The position numbers and the translations under genes are program-made. From assembly GCF_041260665.1 (NCBI RefSeq), contig NZ_JBGCCT010000001.1, positions 186,001 to 250,000 on the forward strand: DNA of 64,000 bases. The letters are read 5' to 3'. The DNA comes from Catenulispora sp. GP43. GTDB lineage: Bacteria; Actinomycetota; Actinomycetes; Streptomycetales; Catenulisporaceae. Under the pieces are notes generated by a model. The model ran no database searches. It was not told where the DNA came from and worked only from the letters and a program-made list of their open reading frames with translations. This document shows positions 7,481 through 18,177 of the stretch, piece by piece. Numbering within the stretch: the first letter of the stretch is position 1; each line of letters opens with the position of its first letter.

Positions 7481-8515
7481 ATGAACCGTGCCGCCCTCGC
7501 TGCCGCCAACGCCGACCTCGATGAGCGCGGGCGCAAGGGACGGATCGGCTTCTTCGTCTTCATGGCCCTGCTCATGCAGCTGGCCTTCGTCGTCTCCTAC
7601 ATCGGCGCCCTGCACGCCCCGCAGCCTCCGCACCGCATGCCCGTCGGCGTGGTGGCGCCGCCGCAGGTGGTCCAGCAGTTGCAGAAGACCGCTGACGAGT
7701 CCGGCCCGCTGTTCACCCTCAAGCCGCAGGCCAGCCCCGAGGCCGCGACGAACGCGATCACGCACCGCAGCGTGCTCGGGGCCTACCTCCCGGCGGCCGT
7801 CGGCACCACCGACCAGCTCCTGGTGACCACGGCCATCGGCCCGGCAGCCCCGCAGGCGCTGACCGTCGCCTTCAGCCGGGCGGCCCAGGCGCAGCAGCAC
7901 ACGCTCCAGGTGCGGGACGTCCTGCCGCCGCACAGCGGCGACGAGGAGGGCCTGGTCCCGTTCTACCTGGTCATCGCCTGGACCGTCGGCGGCTACCTGG
8001 CCTCGACCCTGGTCGGCCTGATGGGCGGGATGAAGAGCGCGACGCCCCGCCTGGCGCTGGAGCGCATCGGGATGCTGGCCGTCTACAGCGTGCTCGGCGG
8101 CATCGGCGGGACGCTGATCGTGCACACGATCATGGACTTCCTCGGCGGCGGCTGGTGGACCCAGGCGCTGATCGGCATGCTGGTCGTTTTCTGCGTGTCG
8201 GTCTTCGCCAACGGCCTGCAGACCTTCCTCGGGCTGATCGGCACCGGCATCGTGATCGGCCTGTTCGTGATCCTCGGCAACCCGTCCGGCGCCGGGCCCT
8301 GGCCCCGGAACATGCTGCCGACGTTCTGGCGGGTGATCGGGCCGTGGCTGCCGAACTTCCAGGGCACCAACGCGGTGCGCGGGGTGGCCTACTTCCACTC
8401 CCAGGGACTGGGGACGGCGATCTGGGTGTTCGTCGCCTACGCCGCGATCGGCCTGGTGCTCTCGGTCGTCGGAGCCGGCCGGGACAACCCGATCCTGCGC
8501 ATGAGCGAGCACTGA
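7481..8515 (+). CDS. DUF3533/YhgE-like integral membrane protein
   Basis: A 344-residue membrane protein. One N-terminal helix (about 24-45) is followed by an extracytoplasmic stretch of roughly 110 residues and then five or six helices (about 158-335). This is the layout of the YhgE/Pip and ABC-2-type permease-like DUF3533 group, including SNG1-like proteins. No ATPase is encoded nearby, so a classical ABC partner is not supported. A role in export or envelope stress is only a guess. ATG at 7481 follows a weak ribosome site (ggaccagg). Confidence 0.7.
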   Translation: MNRAALAAANADLDERGRKGRIGFFVFMALLMQLAFVVSYIGALHAPQPPHRMPVGVVAPPQVVQQLQKTADESGPLFTLKPQASPEAATNAITHRSVLGAYLPAAVGTTDQLLVTTAIGPAAPQALTVAFSRAAQAQQHTLQVRDVLPPHSGDEEGLVPFYLVIAWTVGGYLASTLVGLMGGMKSATPRLALERIGMLAVYSVLGGIGGTLIVHTIMDFLGGGWWTQALIGMLVVFCVSVFANGLQTFLGLIGTGIVIGLFVILGNPSGAGPWPRNMLPTFWRVIGPWLPNFQGTNAVRGVAYFHSQGLGTAIWVFVAYAAIGLVLSVVGAGRDNPILRMSEH

Positions 8516-8584
8516 AGGCAGCGGCGGCGGCCGTCTGACCAGCGGATCGAGCCGGCGCCCCCGGCGTACGGCAGAATCGCGGCC

Positions 8585-9598
8585 ATGCGCGACTTCATCC
8601 AGGGCCTACCCAAGGCCGAGCTCCATGTCCACCACGTCGGATCGGCCTCGCCGCGCGTCGTCGCCGACCTCGCGGCCCGCTACGAGGGCGCGACCGACGT
8701 CCCGGCCGATCCGGAGCGGCTGGCCGAGTACTTCACCTTCACCGACTTCCGGCACTTCGTCGAGCTGTACCTGAACGTGGTGGACCTGATCCGGACCCCC
8801 GAGGACATCAGGGACCTGACCTACGGGGTGGCGCGGGACATGGCCGCGCAGAACATCCGGTACGCGGAGCTGACCTGCACGCCGAGCTCGCACATGCGCC
8901 GCGGGATCGACGGGATGGCGTACCTGGAGGCGATCGAGGACGCGCGGGTCCTGGCGCAGCGCGACTTCGGGCTGACCCTCAAGTGGGTCTTCGACATCCC
9001 CGGCGAGTCCGGGCTCGAGGCCGCCGAGGCCACGGTGGCGCTGATCGAGGCCCGGCAGCCGGAGGCGCTGGTCGGGTTCGGACTCGGCGGCCCGGAGATC
9101 GGGGTGCCGCGGCCGCAGTTCGCGCCGTACTTCGAGCGGGCGCTGGCGCTGGGCCTGCACAGCGTGCCGCACGCCGGCGAGTCCACCGGTCCGGAGACGG
9201 TCTGGGACGCGCTGCGGCACCTGAAGGCCGAGCGCATCGGGCACGGCACCTCGCTGGTGCAGGACCCCGAGCTGATCGAGTACCTGGGCGAGCACCGGAT
9301 CCCGATCGAGGTCTGCCCGACCTCCAACATCGCCACCGGCGTGGTGAAGGACCTGGACCGGCACCCGATCCGGCAGATGGTCGACGCCGGCCTGCTGGTC
9401 ACGGTCAACAGCGACGACCCGCCGATGTTCGGGACCGAGCTGAACCACGAGTACGAGGTCGCCGCCAAGCTGCTGGGCCTGGACGAGCGCGGCGTGGCCG
9501 AACTCGCCGAGAACGCGGTCCGGGCCTCGTTCCTGGACGCCGACGGCAAGCGCGCGCTGACCGCCGAGATCGACGAGTACGCCGCCCGCGCGCGATGA
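8585..9598 (+). CDS. Adenosine deaminase family protein, possibly aminofutalosine deaminase
   Basis: A 337-residue TIM-barrel amidohydrolase. The zinc ligands are His14 and His16 in AELHVHHVGSASP, the His in SVPHAGEST, and the Asp in VNSDDPPMFGTE. The catalytic Glu and the following residues lie in HAGEST and RIGHGTSL. The family deaminates adenosine or a related purine nucleoside. In actinobacteria close relatives have been shown to deaminate 6-amino-6-deoxyfutalosine in menaquinone biosynthesis, so substrate assignment is open. ATG at 8585 lies 7 bases after cagaat, possibly a leaderless start. Confidence 0.85.
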   Translation: MRDFIQGLPKAELHVHHVGSASPRVVADLAARYEGATDVPADPERLAEYFTFTDFRHFVELYLNVVDLIRTPEDIRDLTYGVARDMAAQNIRYAELTCTPSSHMRRGIDGMAYLEAIEDARVLAQRDFGLTLKWVFDIPGESGLEAAEATVALIEARQPEALVGFGLGGPEIGVPRPQFAPYFERALALGLHSVPHAGESTGPETVWDALRHLKAERIGHGTSLVQDPELIEYLGEHRIPIEVCPTSNIATGVVKDLDRHPIRQMVDAGLLVTVNSDDPPMFGTELNHEYEVAAKLLGLDERGVAELAENAVRASFLDADGKRALTAEIDEYAARAR

Positions 9599-9638
9599 TC
9601 GGGAATGGCAACACCCGCACGACTAGTTGGGACACCGC

Positions 9639-10025
9639 ATGACGATTGAGATCCCCGCCGAAGCCCTCGCCCTCCTGGAGAAGCCGGTCCTGGTCAACCT
9701 GGCCACGGTCCGCCCCGACGGGGCGCCGCAGGTGAACCCGATGTGGTTCAAGTGGGACGGTGAGCTGATCTGGTTCACCCACACCAACCGGCGGCAGAAG
9801 TTCAAGAACATCGCGCACGAGCCGCGCGTCGCGATCTCGATGATCGACCCCGACGACGCGTACGGGTACCTGGAAGTGCGCGGCGTGGTGGAGAAGATCG
9901 AGGACGACCCCGAGGCCACGATGTTCCAGATCCTGTCGGAGTGGTACGACGGGACCGCCGTCGTCCCGGACGACGCGCAGTACCGGGTCAAGATCGGCGT
10001 TCGGCCGACGAAGATCGTGCAGTAG
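9639..10025 (+). CDS. PPOX-class F420-dependent oxidoreductase (split barrel)
   Basis: A 128-residue pyridoxamine-phosphate-oxidase-like split beta-barrel. Typical elements are LVNLATVRPDGAPQVNPMWFKWDGE near residue 20, FTHTNRRQKFKNI (about 47-59), VAISMIDPDDAYGYLEVRG and the terminal RVKIGVRPTKI. Actinobacterial members of this size mostly bind coenzyme F420 and reduce enones or related substrates, but FMN or haem binding cannot be excluded. ATG at 9639 gives the family-like start MTIEIPAE; an in-frame TTG at 9627 is less likely. It is 40 bases after the deaminase and may be co-transcribed. Confidence 0.8.
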   Translation: MTIEIPAEALALLEKPVLVNLATVRPDGAPQVNPMWFKWDGELIWFTHTNRRQKFKNIAHEPRVAISMIDPDDAYGYLEVRGVVEKIEDDPEATMFQILSEWYDGTAVVPDDAQYRVKIGVRPTKIVQ

Positions 10026-10073
10026 GCACCCGGGCCCGGACTGGTTCTTCCAGACCGGGCCGCTCCTGCCGTC

Positions 10074-11165
10074 TCAGAGCAACTGCACAGACTCCGCGTA
10101 GTGACAGGCCGCCTTGTGCACGGCGTCATCGCTGGTCGCCATCCCGCCCGGGCCGCGGCCGACCAGCAGCGGCTCCTCGTCGATGCACTTGCGCTGCTGC
10201 TCGGGGGTCAGGGTCAGGAACTTCGGACACCGGGTCCGGAAGCGGCAGCCGGACGGCGGGTTCGCCGGGGACGGGACGTCGCCCTGCAGCAGGATGCGCT
10301 GCCGGGTCCGCTCGCGGCGCGGGTCGGGGATCGGGATCGCCGAGATCAGCGCCTGCGTGTACGGGTGCTGCGGATGGTCGAAGAGCTGGTCCCGGGGGCC
10401 GAGCTCGACGATCTTGCCCAGATACATCACCGCCACCCGGTCGGCGATGTGCCGGACCACCGACAGGTCGTGGGCGACGAACAAGTAGGCCAGGTGCAGC
10501 TCGTCCTGCAGTTCCTCCAGCAGGTTGATCACGCCGGCCTGGATGGAGACGTCCAGCGCCGACACCGGCTCGTCCAGGACCAGCAGCTTGGGCCGCAGCG
10601 CCAGGGCCCGGGCGATGCCGATGCGCTGGCGCTGGCCGCCGGAGAACTCGTGCGGGTAGCGGTTGCCGTGCTCGGGCTTGAGGCCGACGGTGGCCATCAG
10701 CTCGTTGACCTTCGCGCGGCCCGCGGTCTTGTCGCCGTACAGACCGTGGATGCGCAGCGGTTCGGCGATGATCTCGTTGACCGTGATGCGCGGGTCCAGC
10801 GAGGCGAACGGGTCCTGGAAGACCAGCTGCATGTCGCGGCGCAGGCGGCGCAGCTCGTTCTTGCCCACGGTGGTCAGGTCCACGCCGTCGAACACCACCT
10901 GGCCGCTGGTGGCCGGCTGCAGGTGCAGGACCGCGCGGGAGGTCGTGGACTTGCCGCAGCCGGACTCGCCGACCAGGCCCAGGGTCTCGCCGGCGGCGAT
11001 CTCGAAGGAGATGTCCGAGACCGCCTGCACCACGCCGACCTGCTTGCGCACCAGGCCGCTGGAGCGGATCGGGAACTCCTTGACCAGGTTCTTCACTGTC
11101 AGCAGCGGCGCGGCCGTGCTCGCCGGGGGTCCGGCGGCCGCGGGGGACGTGGCGGACGTGCTCAC
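10074..11165 (-). CDS. dppF: Oligopeptide ABC transporter ATP-binding protein (DppF/OppF type)
   Basis: A 363-residue ABC ATPase: Walker A GESGCGKST (66-74), Q-loop in LVFQDPFASLDPR, signature FSGGQRQRIGIARAL, Walker B LLVLDEP and switch His in FVAHDLS. The C-terminal oligopeptide-transporter extension carries a cysteine cluster (CRFRTRCPKF). It pairs with DppD to energise peptide import through DppB/DppC. It is the last gene of the dpp operon. The start is taken as GTG 11163-11165 because it overlaps the dppD stop in a GTGA, giving VSTSATS; longer upstream readings run into dppD. Substrate, peptides or nickel-like chelates, is inferred from the family. Confidence 0.92.
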   Translation of the reverse strand: MSTSATSPAAAGPPASTAAPLLTVKNLVKEFPIRSSGLVRKQVGVVQAVSDISFEIAAGETLGLVGESGCGKSTTSRAVLHLQPATSGQVVFDGVDLTTVGKNELRRLRRDMQLVFQDPFASLDPRITVNEIIAEPLRIHGLYGDKTAGRAKVNELMATVGLKPEHGNRYPHEFSGGQRQRIGIARALALRPKLLVLDEPVSALDVSIQAGVINLLEELQDELHLAYLFVAHDLSVVRHIADRVAVMYLGKIVELGPRDQLFDHPQHPYTQALISAIPIPDPRRERTRQRILLQGDVPSPANPPSGCRFRTRCPKFLTLTPEQQRKCIDEEPLLVGRGPGGMATSDDAVHKAACHYAESVQLL

Positions 11166-12352
11166 TGCGCGGCTCCGTTCTCGTTGCCCGGCTCGGCGTC
11201 CGGGCCGGCGTCCGGGCCCTGGCCCGGCACGGCGTTGGGGTCGGCGTTGGGGTCGGCGTTGGGGTCGGCGTCCGGGCCCTCGCCCGGCACGGCGTTGGGG
11301 TCGGTGCTGAAGATGTCCATCGCGCCCTCGTGCGCCAGCAGGTCCGAGTGGTGGCACGCGGCCTCGTGGTCGGCCCCGAGGGCGGGCAGCAGGGCCGGCT
11401 CGGACTCCAGACAGATGTCGGTCCGCAGCGGGCAGCGCGGGGCGAAGGGGCAGCCCGGCGGCAGGTTCACCACCGAGGGCGGGGTACCCGGGATCGGGGT
11501 CAGCTTCTCCTGGCTGCGCTGGTCCAGCCGCGGCAGTGAGCCCAGCAGGCCCACCGTGTACGGCATGCGCGGGTGGTAGTAGATGCCGTCGATGGGGCCG
11601 GTCTCGACCGGCTTGCCGGCGTACATCACCAGGACCCGGTCGGCCTGGCCGGCGACCACGCCGAGGTCGTGGGTGATCAGCACCATGGCGGCGCCGGTCT
11701 CCTTCTGCGCCGCCCGCAGCGCCTCCAGAACCTGGGCCTGCACCGTCACGTCCAGCGCGGTGGTCGGCTCGTCGGCGATGATCACGTCCGGGTCGTTGGC
11801 CATCGCGATGGCGATCACCACGCGCTGGCGCATGCCGCCGGAGAACTCGTGCGGGTACTGGTCGATCCGCTTGTCCGGCGAGGGGATGCCGACGATCTCC
11901 AGCAGGTCCGTGGCCCGCTTGCGCGCGACCGCGTGGGAGACGTCGTTGTGCGCCCGCACCGCCTCGGCCAGCTGCCAGCCGATCTTGTAGACCGGGTTCA
12001 GCGAGGTCATCGGGTCCTGGAAGATCATCGCGATCTTCTTGCCCCGGATGTCGGTCATCTCCTTCTCGGTGAGCCCGAGCAGCTCCCGGCCCCGGAAGCG
12101 CACCGAGCCGGTGATCTTCGCCGTCTTCGGCAGCAGGCCCATGACCGCCATCGAGGACACCGACTTGCCGGATCCGGACTCACCGACGATGCCCAGCACC
12201 TCGCCGGAGCGCAGGTCGTAGGTGACGCCGCGCACCGCCTTCACGGGCCCCGCGTCGCTGGGGAAGGTGACGGTCAGGTCCTCGATGGCCAGGACCGTCT
12301 CGCGCGCGGGGCCGGGGACGGCGGGGTCTGGCGCCGGGATCTCAGAGCTCAT
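11162..12352 (-). CDS. dppD: Oligopeptide ABC transporter ATP-binding protein (DppD/OppD type)
   Basis: A 396-residue ABC ATPase. Walker A is GESGSGKS (57-64), signature FSGGMRQRVVIAIAM, Walker B VIIADEPTT, switch His in LITHDLG. The oligopeptide-binding C-terminal extension has CPFAPRCPLRTDIC. The last 50 or so residues are an unusual low-complexity tail of repeated DPNA, GPDA and VPG units, not part of the ABC fold. The start ATG 12350-12352 overlaps the dppC stop (ATGA), and the stop overlaps dppF, so translation is coupled along the operon. Confidence 0.92.
   Translation of the reverse strand: MSSEIPAPDPAVPGPARETVLAIEDLTVTFPSDAGPVKAVRGVTYDLRSGEVLGIVGESGSGKSVSSMAVMGLLPKTAKITGSVRFRGRELLGLTEKEMTDIRGKKIAMIFQDPMTSLNPVYKIGWQLAEAVRAHNDVSHAVARKRATDLLEIVGIPSPDKRIDQYPHEFSGGMRQRVVIAIAMANDPDVIIADEPTTALDVTVQAQVLEALRAAQKETGAAMVLITHDLGVVAGQADRVLVMYAGKPVETGPIDGIYYHPRMPYTVGLLGSLPRLDQRSQEKLTPIPGTPPSVVNLPPGCPFAPRCPLRTDICLESEPALLPALGADHEAACHHSDLLAHEGAMDIFSTDPNAVPGEGPDADPNADPNADPNAVPGQGPDAGPDAEPGNENGAAQ
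11211..11304. repeat. Direct repeats encoding the dppD C-terminal tail
   Basis: Two 34-base copies (11211-11244 and 11271-11304, one mismatch) begin tccgggccct and end gttggggtcgg. They flank and include 12-base ggcgttggggtc units. All lie in frame and code for a DPNA/GPDA/VPG-rich tail, so copy-number change would lengthen or shorten DppD without a frameshift. Confidence 0.75.
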
Positions 12353-13398
12353 GCGCGGACCTTCGTCTGGGTCGGGTCTAGGGCGTCGCGCAGGCCGTCG
12401 CCGATGAAGTTCACGGTCAGCGCGATCAGGATGATGAACAGGCCCGGGAAGTAGAACAGCCAGCCGCGTCCGCCGGTCGCCGCCGTCTCGCCGGCGGTGA
12501 TCAGCGAGCCGAGCGAGATGTCGGGGAACTGGACGCCGAAGCCCAGGTAGCTCAGCGCCGTCTCGGTCAGCACCGCGGTGGCCACCAGCAGGGTGAACAA
12601 CACGATGATCGGACCGGCCACGTTCGGGATGATGTGCCGGAAGATGATCCGCTTGTCGGTGGCGCCCAGCGCCCGCGCGGCCTCGACGAACTCCTTCTCG
12701 CGGATGGAGAGCACCTGGCCGCGCACCACACGGGCCGAGCCGGTCCACAGCAGGCCGGCCAGGACCAGAGCCAGCAGCACCCAGTTGTTGCCGAACTTCT
12801 TGCCCAGCAGGGCGCCGACGGCCAGGGCTGGGATGGTCAGGAACAGGTCGACCAGGCGCATCATCAGGCTGTCGGTGACACCCCGGTAGTAGCCGGAGAC
12901 CGCGCCGTAGATCGAGCCGACGACCGAGGCCCCCACCGCCACCACGAAGGCGATCTTCATCGACAGCTGGGTGCCGGCCATCACCTGCGCCATGTGGTCG
13001 GCGCCGTTGGAGTCGGTGCCGAACGGGTGCTTGAGAGAGGGGGCCACTGAGAAGTCGTTGGTGAAGTCGTTCGGCCCGTAGTGCCAGATCACCGGTCCGA
13101 GGAAGGCGAACAGGAACACCAGGAACAGCACCACCAGCGAGGCCATCGCCAGTTTGTGCTGCCGGAACCGGCGCAGCACCAGCTGCCACTGGCTGCGCGC
13201 CTGCACCCCGAACTCGGAGTCGACCGGATCGCGCGAAGCCACTATGTCCTCGCCGCCGGTGGTGACGGCGTCTATCATCAGCCCTGGCTGCTGGCCCTGC
13301 TCGCCGAGGAACTCGGCGTTGCGGCCGCCCGGGGTCCCGGGCAGGTCCGGCTCGCCCGGCTCGTCGTTGACGTCCCGCGGTGGGATGTTGTCAGCCAC
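12349..13398 (-). CDS. dppC: Oligopeptide ABC transporter permease (DppC/OppC type)
   Basis: A 349-residue permease. About 85 cytoplasmic residues precede the first membrane helix ([19 protein letters not shown]), longer than in typical DppC. Five further helices follow. The coupling loop reads [20 protein letters not shown] and contacts the ATPases. The start is GTG 13396-13398 (VADNIPP), with a GGAGG ribosome site placed right after the dppB stop. The stop overlaps the dppD start. Confidence 0.9.
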   Translation of the reverse strand: MADNIPPRDVNDEPGEPDLPGTPGGRNAEFLGEQGQQPGLMIDAVTTGGEDIVASRDPVDSEFGVQARSQWQLVLRRFRQHKLAMASLVVLFLVFLFAFLGPVIWHYGPNDFTNDFSVAPSLKHPFGTDSNGADHMAQVMAGTQLSMKIAFVVAVGASVVGSIYGAVSGYYRGVTDSLMMRLVDLFLTIPALAVGALLGKKFGNNWVLLALVLAGLLWTGSARVVRGQVLSIREKEFVEAARALGATDKRIIFRHIIPNVAGPIIVLFTLLVATAVLTETALSYLGFGVQFPDISLGSLITAGETAATGGRGWLFYFPGLFIILIALTVNFIGDGLRDALDPTQTKVRA

Positions 13399-13409
13399 GC
13401 CTGTCCCTC

Positions 13410-14378
13410 CTAAGCCAGCCGGATGCGGGGGTCGAGGACCGCGTAGAGGATGTCCGCGACCAGGTTGAAGACGATCACCAGCGTCGCCGCGATCAGCAGC
13501 CAGGCCAGCACCGCGTTGGTGTCCTGGGTCCGGATGCCGTTGAGGAACATGGTGCCCAGCCCCTGCCACTGGAAGATCTGCTCGGTGATCACCGTGCCGC
13601 CCATGATCGCCGCGACGTCCAGCGTCACCTGCGTGGTCATCGGGATCAGCGCGGTGCGCAGGCCGTGGCGGACCATCACGCGGCGCGGCGACAGGCCCTT
13701 GGCCCGGGCCAGCCGCATGTAGTCGCTGTTGAGCACGTCGAGCATCGAGGCCCGCTGGAACCGGGCCCAGGTGGCGTACGAGACCAGTGCCAGGGTGATG
13801 GTCGGCAGCACCAGGTAGCCGGCCCAGTTCCCGATCCCGCCCCACTCCCCGCCGGGCGGCCCCAGCGTCTTGATGTTGGTGCCGGTGGCGTTGTTGATGT
13901 CGGTGGCCCAGATCTTGAGCAGGATCGCGAACCAGAACACCGGCAGCGACAGGAAGAAGAAGCCGATCAGGGTCGCGACATAGTCGGTGACGCTGTACTG
14001 CCTGGTCGCCGAGACGACGCCGACGATCACGGCCAGGACCAGTGCGATGATGATCGCGCAGATCACCAGCCGGAAGGTGACCCAGGTCCGGCGGCCGAGC
14101 TCGGCGTTGATGTTGAAGGCCGCCCCCTGCACCGAGGGGCCGAAGTCCTGGTGGATCACCACGCCCTTGAGCCAGTTCCAGTACTGGACCAGCAGCCCGT
14201 GGTTCAGTCCGAGCGCCGCCTCGCGCGCGGCGACCTCGGCCGCGGACGGCGGCGGGTTCTTGGACTTGAAGTCGGACAGGGGGTCGGCACCCCAGGCGAC
14301 CAGCAGGAAGACCAGGAACGTGGACAGGATCAGGATGGGGATCGAGACCAGAATGCGGCGGATGGTGAAGGCGAGCAT
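13410..14378 (-). CDS. dppB: Oligopeptide ABC transporter permease (DppB/OppB type)
   Basis: A 322-residue permease. The N-terminal helix FTIRRILVSIPILILSTF is followed by an extracytoplasmic loop (about 33-95) and five more helices. The binding-protein-dependent coupling loop reads YMRLARAKGLSPRRVMVRHG. It pairs with DppC to form the membrane pore. The gene lies 11 bases upstream of dppC and about 95 bases downstream of the binding-protein gene, in operon order A-B-C-D-F. Confidence 0.92.
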   Translation of the reverse strand: MLAFTIRRILVSIPILILSTFLVFLLVAWGADPLSDFKSKNPPPSAAEVAAREAALGLNHGLLVQYWNWLKGVVIHQDFGPSVQGAAFNINAELGRRTWVTFRLVICAIIIALVLAVIVGVVSATRQYSVTDYVATLIGFFFLSLPVFWFAILLKIWATDINNATGTNIKTLGPPGGEWGGIGNWAGYLVLPTITLALVSYATWARFQRASMLDVLNSDYMRLARAKGLSPRRVMVRHGLRTALIPMTTQVTLDVAAIMGGTVITEQIFQWQGLGTMFLNGIRTQDTNAVLAWLLIAATLVIVFNLVADILYAVLDPRIRLA

Positions 14379-14473
14379 CTTCGGGCCTTCTTACGTTTCG
14401 GGCGGACGGGACCGGTGCCTTCTCCACGGCCGCCGGCCGGCCCGCGCTGCCGCGGGCTCGGCCGGCCGGGCGG

Positions 14474-16270
14474 CTAGGACTTCAGACCCCACTGCTGGAT
14501 GTTGTACGTCGGGCCGATCTGGGTCGGGTTGTCCCGCACGTTGCCCAGGTTGTTCTTGTACGCGATCATCGTCGGCTTCTGGTACAGCGGGAGCGTGTAC
14601 GCGTCCTTCGTGACCTGCGCGTCCGACTGGTTCAGGTCGCTCTCGCGGGCCGTCTGGTCGGGGTTGACGGTGGCGTCGGCCAGCCACTTGTCCACGTTCG
14701 CGTTGCTGTAGTACCCGTAGTTGCTCATCGGGTTGCCCTGCACGGCCGTGGTGTAGATGGGCTGGTTGGCCGAGTTCGGGAACGGCGTGTCCACCCAGGC
14801 GAAGACGATGATGTCGTAGGTGTGCTGGGCGTCGGACTGGGTCAGCGTCTTGCCCAGGTTGTCGGTGGAGTTGACGTTGACAGTGATGCCGAGCTGCTTC
14901 ATCGTCTGGGCGAACAGGTTGCAGGTGTCCTGGCGGATGGCGTTGCCGACGGTGTAGCGCATGTTGAACGCCGGCACCGGCTTGCCGTTGAGCGCGAGCG
15001 CGGAGCCCACTCCGGTGTAGCCGGCCGCGGTGAGGATCTGCTTGGCCTTGGCGAGGTCCCCGGATTCGGGGTACATGGCCGACACGTTGTCCTGGTAGCC
15101 GGGCTGGCCGGGCACCACCATGCGGTTGTTCAGCACGGCCGCCTGGCTGTCGAACTGCTTGACGGTCCGGTTGAGCAGGCCCAGCCGGTCGAAGGCGGTG
15201 AACATAGCCTGGCGCAGCGCCACCTTGGCCGGCACCGTCTGGTCCACGTTCTGCGGACCGCCCAAGGCGGTGTTGCGCAGGTTCAGGTCGATGTGCTCCC
15301 ACACCAGGCCCTGGTTGATGTGGTAGTCGACACCGTTGATGCTCTTGACCCGGTTCACCAGGTCCAGCTGCGGCTGCGGGTAGATGCCGTCCACCTCGCC
15401 GTTGGCCAGCGCGGTCGGCTCCTGCGTGGAGTCGGTGATGGCACGGAAGTCCACCTCGTCCAGGTTGGCGGCCTTGCCGTAGTACTGCGGGTTGCGGATG
15501 GTCTTGATCAGGCTCTTGTCGGCCGAGACCCCGCCGGGCGCGATGATCATCGGGCCCGCCGAGACGGTCGGGGGGTTGGCGTCCAGCCAGGTGAAGGAGG
15601 CGGCGACGTCACCGTGCTGCATGGCGATGTGCGAGGGCAGGATCGAGGTGAACAGGCTCTTCCAGTCCGAGAAGGGCTGGGCCTGCTTGAAGGTGACGGT
15701 CACCGTCTTGCCGTTGTTGCTGCCCACCACCGACTGGATCGCGCTGTAGCCGGTGGTGCTGGCCGCGTCGACGTTCGGGTTGGTGCCGTTCTGCGCCTGC
15801 CACAGGTAGATGAAGTCGTTGGCGTTGACGGGGCTGCCGTCGGACCACTTCGCGTTCGGCTGGATCGTGTAGACGATCTTCTGCGGGGTGGTGGCGGTGG
15901 CGGTGGTGACCACCGGGTCGCCGGAGATCAGGTCGGTGTTGAGCACGAGCGAGTAGTCCGGCTGCGGGACGTACACGTCCGGGTAGATCCCGTTGGTGAC
16001 CTGGGCGTAGTCGAACGTGTTGCCGCTCGAGGTCAGCGGGTTCCAGGCCTCGACCGTCTTCTCGATGGTCCAGGTGACCGTGCCGCCCTGCTTCACGGTC
16101 GCGGAGTTGACGGTGTTCCGGCCGGCGGTGCTGGACCCCTGGACGTTGCCGCTGCTGCCGGAACTGGCGTTCCCGCTGCTCTTGGTGCTGCCGCACGCGG
16201 AGGCGGCCAACGCCACGGCCGCCGCGATCGCTCCGGTCTGCAGCGCGAGTGTCCTCCTGCTGACGCCCAT
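14474..16270 (-). CDS. dppA: ABC transporter family 5 substrate-binding lipoprotein (DppA/OppA type)
   Basis: A 598-residue secreted lipoprotein. The signal peptide MGVSRRTLALQTGAIAAAVA ends in the lipobox ASAC with lipidated Cys26; a Ser/Gly-rich linker follows. The rest has family 5 hallmarks: VTWTIEKTVEAWNPL, AKWSDGSPVNANDFIYLWQA (about 154-173) and VALRQAMFTAFDR. It captures peptides or a similar ligand outside the cell for DppBCDF. ATG 16268-16270 is chosen because a perfect AGGAGGAGAAAG ribosome site precedes it and the product then begins with a normal signal peptide; an in-frame start 27 bases upstream is less likely. Confidence 0.92.
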   Translation of the reverse strand: MGVSRRTLALQTGAIAAAVALAASACGSTKSSGNASSGSSGNVQGSSTAGRNTVNSATVKQGGTVTWTIEKTVEAWNPLTSSGNTFDYAQVTNGIYPDVYVPQPDYSLVLNTDLISGDPVVTTATATTPQKIVYTIQPNAKWSDGSPVNANDFIYLWQAQNGTNPNVDAASTTGYSAIQSVVGSNNGKTVTVTFKQAQPFSDWKSLFTSILPSHIAMQHGDVAASFTWLDANPPTVSAGPMIIAPGGVSADKSLIKTIRNPQYYGKAANLDEVDFRAITDSTQEPTALANGEVDGIYPQPQLDLVNRVKSINGVDYHINQGLVWEHIDLNLRNTALGGPQNVDQTVPAKVALRQAMFTAFDRLGLLNRTVKQFDSQAAVLNNRMVVPGQPGYQDNVSAMYPESGDLAKAKQILTAAGYTGVGSALALNGKPVPAFNMRYTVGNAIRQDTCNLFAQTMKQLGITVNVNSTDNLGKTLTQSDAQHTYDIIVFAWVDTPFPNSANQPIYTTAVQGNPMSNYGYYSNANVDKWLADATVNPDQTARESDLNQSDAQVTKDAYTLPLYQKPTMIAYKNNLGNVRDNPTQIGPTYNIQQWGLKS

Positions 16271-16322
16271 CTTTCTCCTCCTGTCGGGACACACCATGCG
16301 TACGCGCTGCTGGGAGCGCGAT

Positions 16323-16379
16323 CGTCACTCTATTCCCGACATTCGGCGCATTCAGTGTGAGCATGCCAAAAGAGTGACG
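16323..16379. promoter_or_regulatory. Widely spaced inverted repeat in the dppA promoter region
   Basis: CGTCACTC (16323-16330) and GAGTGACG (16372-16379) are perfect inverted arms 41 bases apart, upstream of dppA. A possible -10 sequence TAGAGT (minus strand, near 16329-16334) adjoins the nearer arm. The arrangement could serve a looping regulator or be chance. Confidence 0.3.
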
Positions 16380-16410
16380 AGTGGTGAACAAGTGCGAAGC
16401 AGAACACGAA

Positions 16411-16446
16411 GGGCCGATGCCCGCACACGTGTGCGGGCACCGGCCC
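16411..16446 (-). terminator. Strong hairpin downstream of ilvC
   Basis: A 36-base near-perfect palindrome centred on CACACGTGTG, with outer arms GGGCC and GGCCC and 11-bp inner arms, 62 bases past the ilvC stop. It separates ilvBNC from the dpp operon. No U-run is present. Confidence 0.7.
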
Positions 16447-16507
16447 TGTGGTGCCGATGAGCGGCCGTCCCTTTACGGGAACAGCCTTCGCGGATCAGTC
16501 CGGCGGA

Positions 16508-18119
<1,612 letters not shown>

Positions 18120-18177
18120 AGTCTCTATTCCTCCCCGTCACCGCTGTGCTGATTGAAGGCGAGAACTTCTCGATATC

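Noticed and set aside
11211-11304. Regular repeats suggesting a CRISPR array
   Set aside because: Units are 12 and 34 bases with no unique spacers, no cas genes are near, and they are in frame within dppD.
10074-16270. Nickel-specific (Nik) transporter as identity of the dpp operon
   Set aside because: The family 5 binding protein alone cannot separate peptide from nickel-chelate binding; no nickel enzyme genes are nearby, so the general peptide call is kept.
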